From positions 53,102-117,101 of the forward strand of contig CBDCFL010000015.1 of NCBI GenBank assembly GCA_965216135.1: a DNA stretch of 64,000 nt. The letters run 5' to 3'. The notes under the pieces are model-generated. The model searched no databases and had not been told where the DNA came from. It saw only the letters and a program-made list of their open reading frames with translations. Position 1 is the first letter of the stretch. Every line of letters begins with the position of its first letter. The position numbers and the translations under genes were made by a program. Below, in pieces: positions 62,547 through 64,000 of the stretch. This DNA is from CBDCFL01 sp965216135. Lineage in GTDB: Bacteria > Pseudomonadota > Alphaproteobacteria > Rhodobacterales > Rhodobacteraceae.

Positions 62547-63516
62547 GTGTCCGTCCGGGGACTTTATGAGTCGGATGATTCGGTTATCCGGCGCGCCCTC
62601 TTGAAGAGCTGAATCAGCTGTGATTCTCTGGGGTGGTGAATTTGCTCTTGAGGTGCCCCATGTGGACTGCCGACAACCGCCCGCGCTACAACCGCGACAA
62701 ACTGCGTTATCCGAGCGACCTGACCGATGCGGAATGGGCGCATATCGAGCCGCTGATCCCGCCGGGCAAGCCCGGCGGCGGCAAACGGCGCGTCGCTATC
62801 CGCGAGGTGATCAACGGCGTGATGTACATTCTGAGCACCGGCTGCCAGTGGCGCGCGCTGCCCAAGGATTTGCCGCCCAGAAGCACCGTGCATGAGTACC
62901 TCGGGCCTGTGGAACTGGGACGGCACGCTGGATCGCATCCATCATGCGCTCTACCTCAAGTGCCGCGAGAAAGCCGCGCGCGAAGCCAGCCCCACGGCCT
63001 GCATCATCGACAGTCAGAGTGTGAAAAGCGCTGAAAAAGGGGGGCTCGCATCGACAGCCACGGCTTCGATGCCGGCAAGTTGATCAAGGGCAAGAAGCGG
63101 CATGTTCTGGTCGATACGCAAGGCTTGCTGCTGCACGGCATCGTCACCGCCGCCGACGTTCAGGATCGCGACGGCGGTCTCGCGCTGCTGGCGACCTTGT
63201 TCGGTCTGTTTCCCTTTCTCGGGAAATTGTTCGCCGACAGCGCCTATCAGGGGCCGGTCTTTCACCGCGCCCTGGCCGGCATCCTGCCCGATCTCGAGAC
63301 CGAGATCGTCAAGCGATCCGATCGGGTGAAGGGCTTCGTCGTCCAGCCCAGGCGTTGGGTGGTCGAACGCACCATCGCCTGGCTCAACCGCTGCCGCCGA
63401 CTGGCCAAGGACTGGGAGAACCTCAACCGCAACGCGCTCGCCTTCATCAAGCTCGCGTCCATTCGACTCATGCTCCGAAAACTCTGTAATCCTACATAAA
63501 GTCTCCGGACGGACTC
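62547..63516 (+). mobile_element. IS5 family element inside IS30
   Basis: 970 bp bounded by near-perfect inverted repeats (GTGTCCGTCCGGGGACTTTAT at 62547, and GAGTCCGTCCGGAGACTTTAT read inward from 63516). The bases TAA flank both sides (62544-62546 and 63517-63519), the target duplication expected for this IS group. Confidence 0.85.
62660..63499 (+). pseudogene. IS5 family transposase in three frames
   Basis: The start MWTADNRPRYNRDKLRYPSDLTDAEWAHIEPLIPPGK through STGCQWRALPKDLPPRSTVHEY is in frame 3. From ~62905 GLWNWDGTLDRIHHALYLKC...IIDSQSVKSAEKGG is in a second frame, and after a GGGGGG run (~63040) IDSHGFDAGKLIKGKKRHVLVDTQG to RLMLRKLC is in a third. A programmed shift at the G run is known in this group, but the first shift is not at a slippery site, so the copy is probably inactive. 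Confidence 0.78.
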
Positions 63517-63647
63517 TAAAGATTAAAGTGTTGCGTCCACCCGTTGAGGCCACCGCCCTTTTCAGACCCTCGACTTGAGAGCAGCTTCCGATGCGAACTG
63601 CGGATTACGAGGTTTCGCTGCGCGTGCAAAAACACTCGGGCAATTTC

Positions 63648-63780
63648 CGGTGGCCTCAACGGGTGGACGCAACACTTTAATCTTTAGGAAGAGATGGAGT
63701 GTTGAGCATGAAGTATCGTCGTCGCATTTACTATTCGGCCACGCAGCGGGCTGAGATTTGGGATCGTTGGCAGCGCGGAG
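63648..63780 (+). mobile_element. 5' remnant of a second IS30 copy, inverted
   Basis: The segment repeats, on the opposite strand, the terminal repeat, leader and first ~23 codons (MKYRRRIYYSATQRAEIWDRWQ) of the IS30 at 61362-62522. It ends at CAGCGCGGAG, where IS256-type sequence begins. The two IS30 left ends face each other across 92 bases. Confidence 0.85.
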
Positions 63781-64000
63781 GGTAGTGCCCCAGGGCGTGG
63801 TGTAAATTGTTCTCCGGCTGGGTGTTGAGCCGGTTTACAGGGCGGCGATTTTCGCCGGGTCCATGGTGGTATCCTCGCAGATGGCGGCGACGGTTTCCAG
63901 CGTCATGTAACGACGTGTGACTGCCCATTCGTCGTTCTGCTCCAGCATAAGTGCGCCGACGAGGCGTCTGATCGCGGCCTCGTTAGGGAAAATACCGACG
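63781..64000 (-). mobile_element. 3' end of an IS256 family element (runs off the window)
   Basis: Begins at GGTAGTGCCCCAGGG next to the broken IS30 copy. The noncoding terminus (63781-63834) leads into the transposase C-terminus. The other end is outside the window. Confidence 0.75.
63835..64000 (-). CDS. IS256 (Mutator) family transposase, C-terminal part
   Basis: About 54 codons: VGIFPNEAAIRRLVGALMLEQNDEWAVTRRYMTLETVAAICED...PAKIAAL, matching the strongly conserved C-terminus of IS256-type transposases (G-I-F-PN-x-AAI-RLVGA-L-EQNDEW). The start and DDE core lie beyond 64000. Confidence 0.88.
   Translation of the reverse strand, partial: VGIFPNEAAIRRLVGALMLEQNDEWAVTRRYMTLETVAAICEDTTMDPAKIAAL

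Larger units (their letters stand above)
61354..63555 (-). mobile_element. IS30 family element with an IS5 element inserted at its 5' end
   Basis: Terminal inverted repeats: CGGCGGGCTCAAC...ACGCAACAC at 61354-61381 and, on the other side, GTGTTGCGTCCACCCGTTGAGGCCACCG (63528-63555). The transposase (61362-62522) is separated from the outer repeat by an IS5-type element at 62547-63516, flanked by the duplicated TAA. Removing that element gives a continuous IS30 leader that matches the second partial copy at 63648-63780. Confidence 0.8.

Noticed and set aside
62660..63499. Programmed frameshifting as the sole explanation for the IS5 transposase
   Set aside because: Only the shift at the G run could be programmed; the first shift at ~62905 has no slippery sequence, so decay is more likely.

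Overview
The window comes from an alphaproteobacterium of the Rhodobacterales (Roseobacter-like). The evidence is a complete rhodobacterial-type nuo operon interleaved with small lineage-specific genes (DUF5333, DUF5337, an extended NuoE), an olsB-olsA ornithine-lipid pair, a ChpT-type phosphotransferase, a fliG beside purB, and the tail end of a gene transfer agent cluster next to cysE. GC is high and codon use is uniform until about 53.8 kb.

Layout. 0-20 kb is housekeeping and metabolism: the end of heme A synthase, an Lrp/AsnC regulator, a PLP decarboxylase, trmJ, a ThiE-like protein, olsAB, chpT (frameshifted), purB, fliG, a DegT-type aminotransferase, glmU-glmS, and a run of small enzymes (PPOX, AlkD-like, FAH, M20, glutamine amidotransferase, MAPEG, GFA). 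20-22 kb holds a cyclase-homology/SRPBCC gene damaged by an IS630 remnant. 22-45 kb is one long minus-strand transcription unit, nuoABCDEFGHIJKLMN-birA-coaX-rnj, encoding all 14 complex I subunits plus about ten interspersed accessory genes, many coupled by 4-nt stop/start overlaps. 45-51.5 kb is a leucine-degradation (liu) set, liuA-liuB-liuD, with a VapC-type toxin-antitoxin pair and a decayed nuclease gene between its members. 51.5-53.8 kb has cysE, a DksA/TraR zinc-finger gene, a DUF2793 gene and the last ~90 codons of the GTA TIM-barrel tail protein, cut off by an insertion sequence. 53.8-64 kb is a patchwork of nested insertion sequences (IS21, IS1182-like, IS30, IS5, IS256) holding a truncated AAA ATPase, a short tyrosine recombinase and two EamA transporters.

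Themes. (1) Six protein genes carry seven net -1 frameshifts, all in dispensable-looking genes; long essential genes are intact. This suggests early gene decay, though consensus error cannot be excluded. (2) Three direct segmental duplications of about 90-230 bp occur at 0.7, 4.1 and 21.2 kb. (3) The nuo operon encodes four small exported proteins, each with two cysteines in its mature part, and two neighbouring proteins sharing a helix-hairpin-helix-like module, one of them NuoE. These are the best candidates here for under-described biology. I found no convincing wholly new system. No tRNA, rRNA or CRISPR array was recognised.
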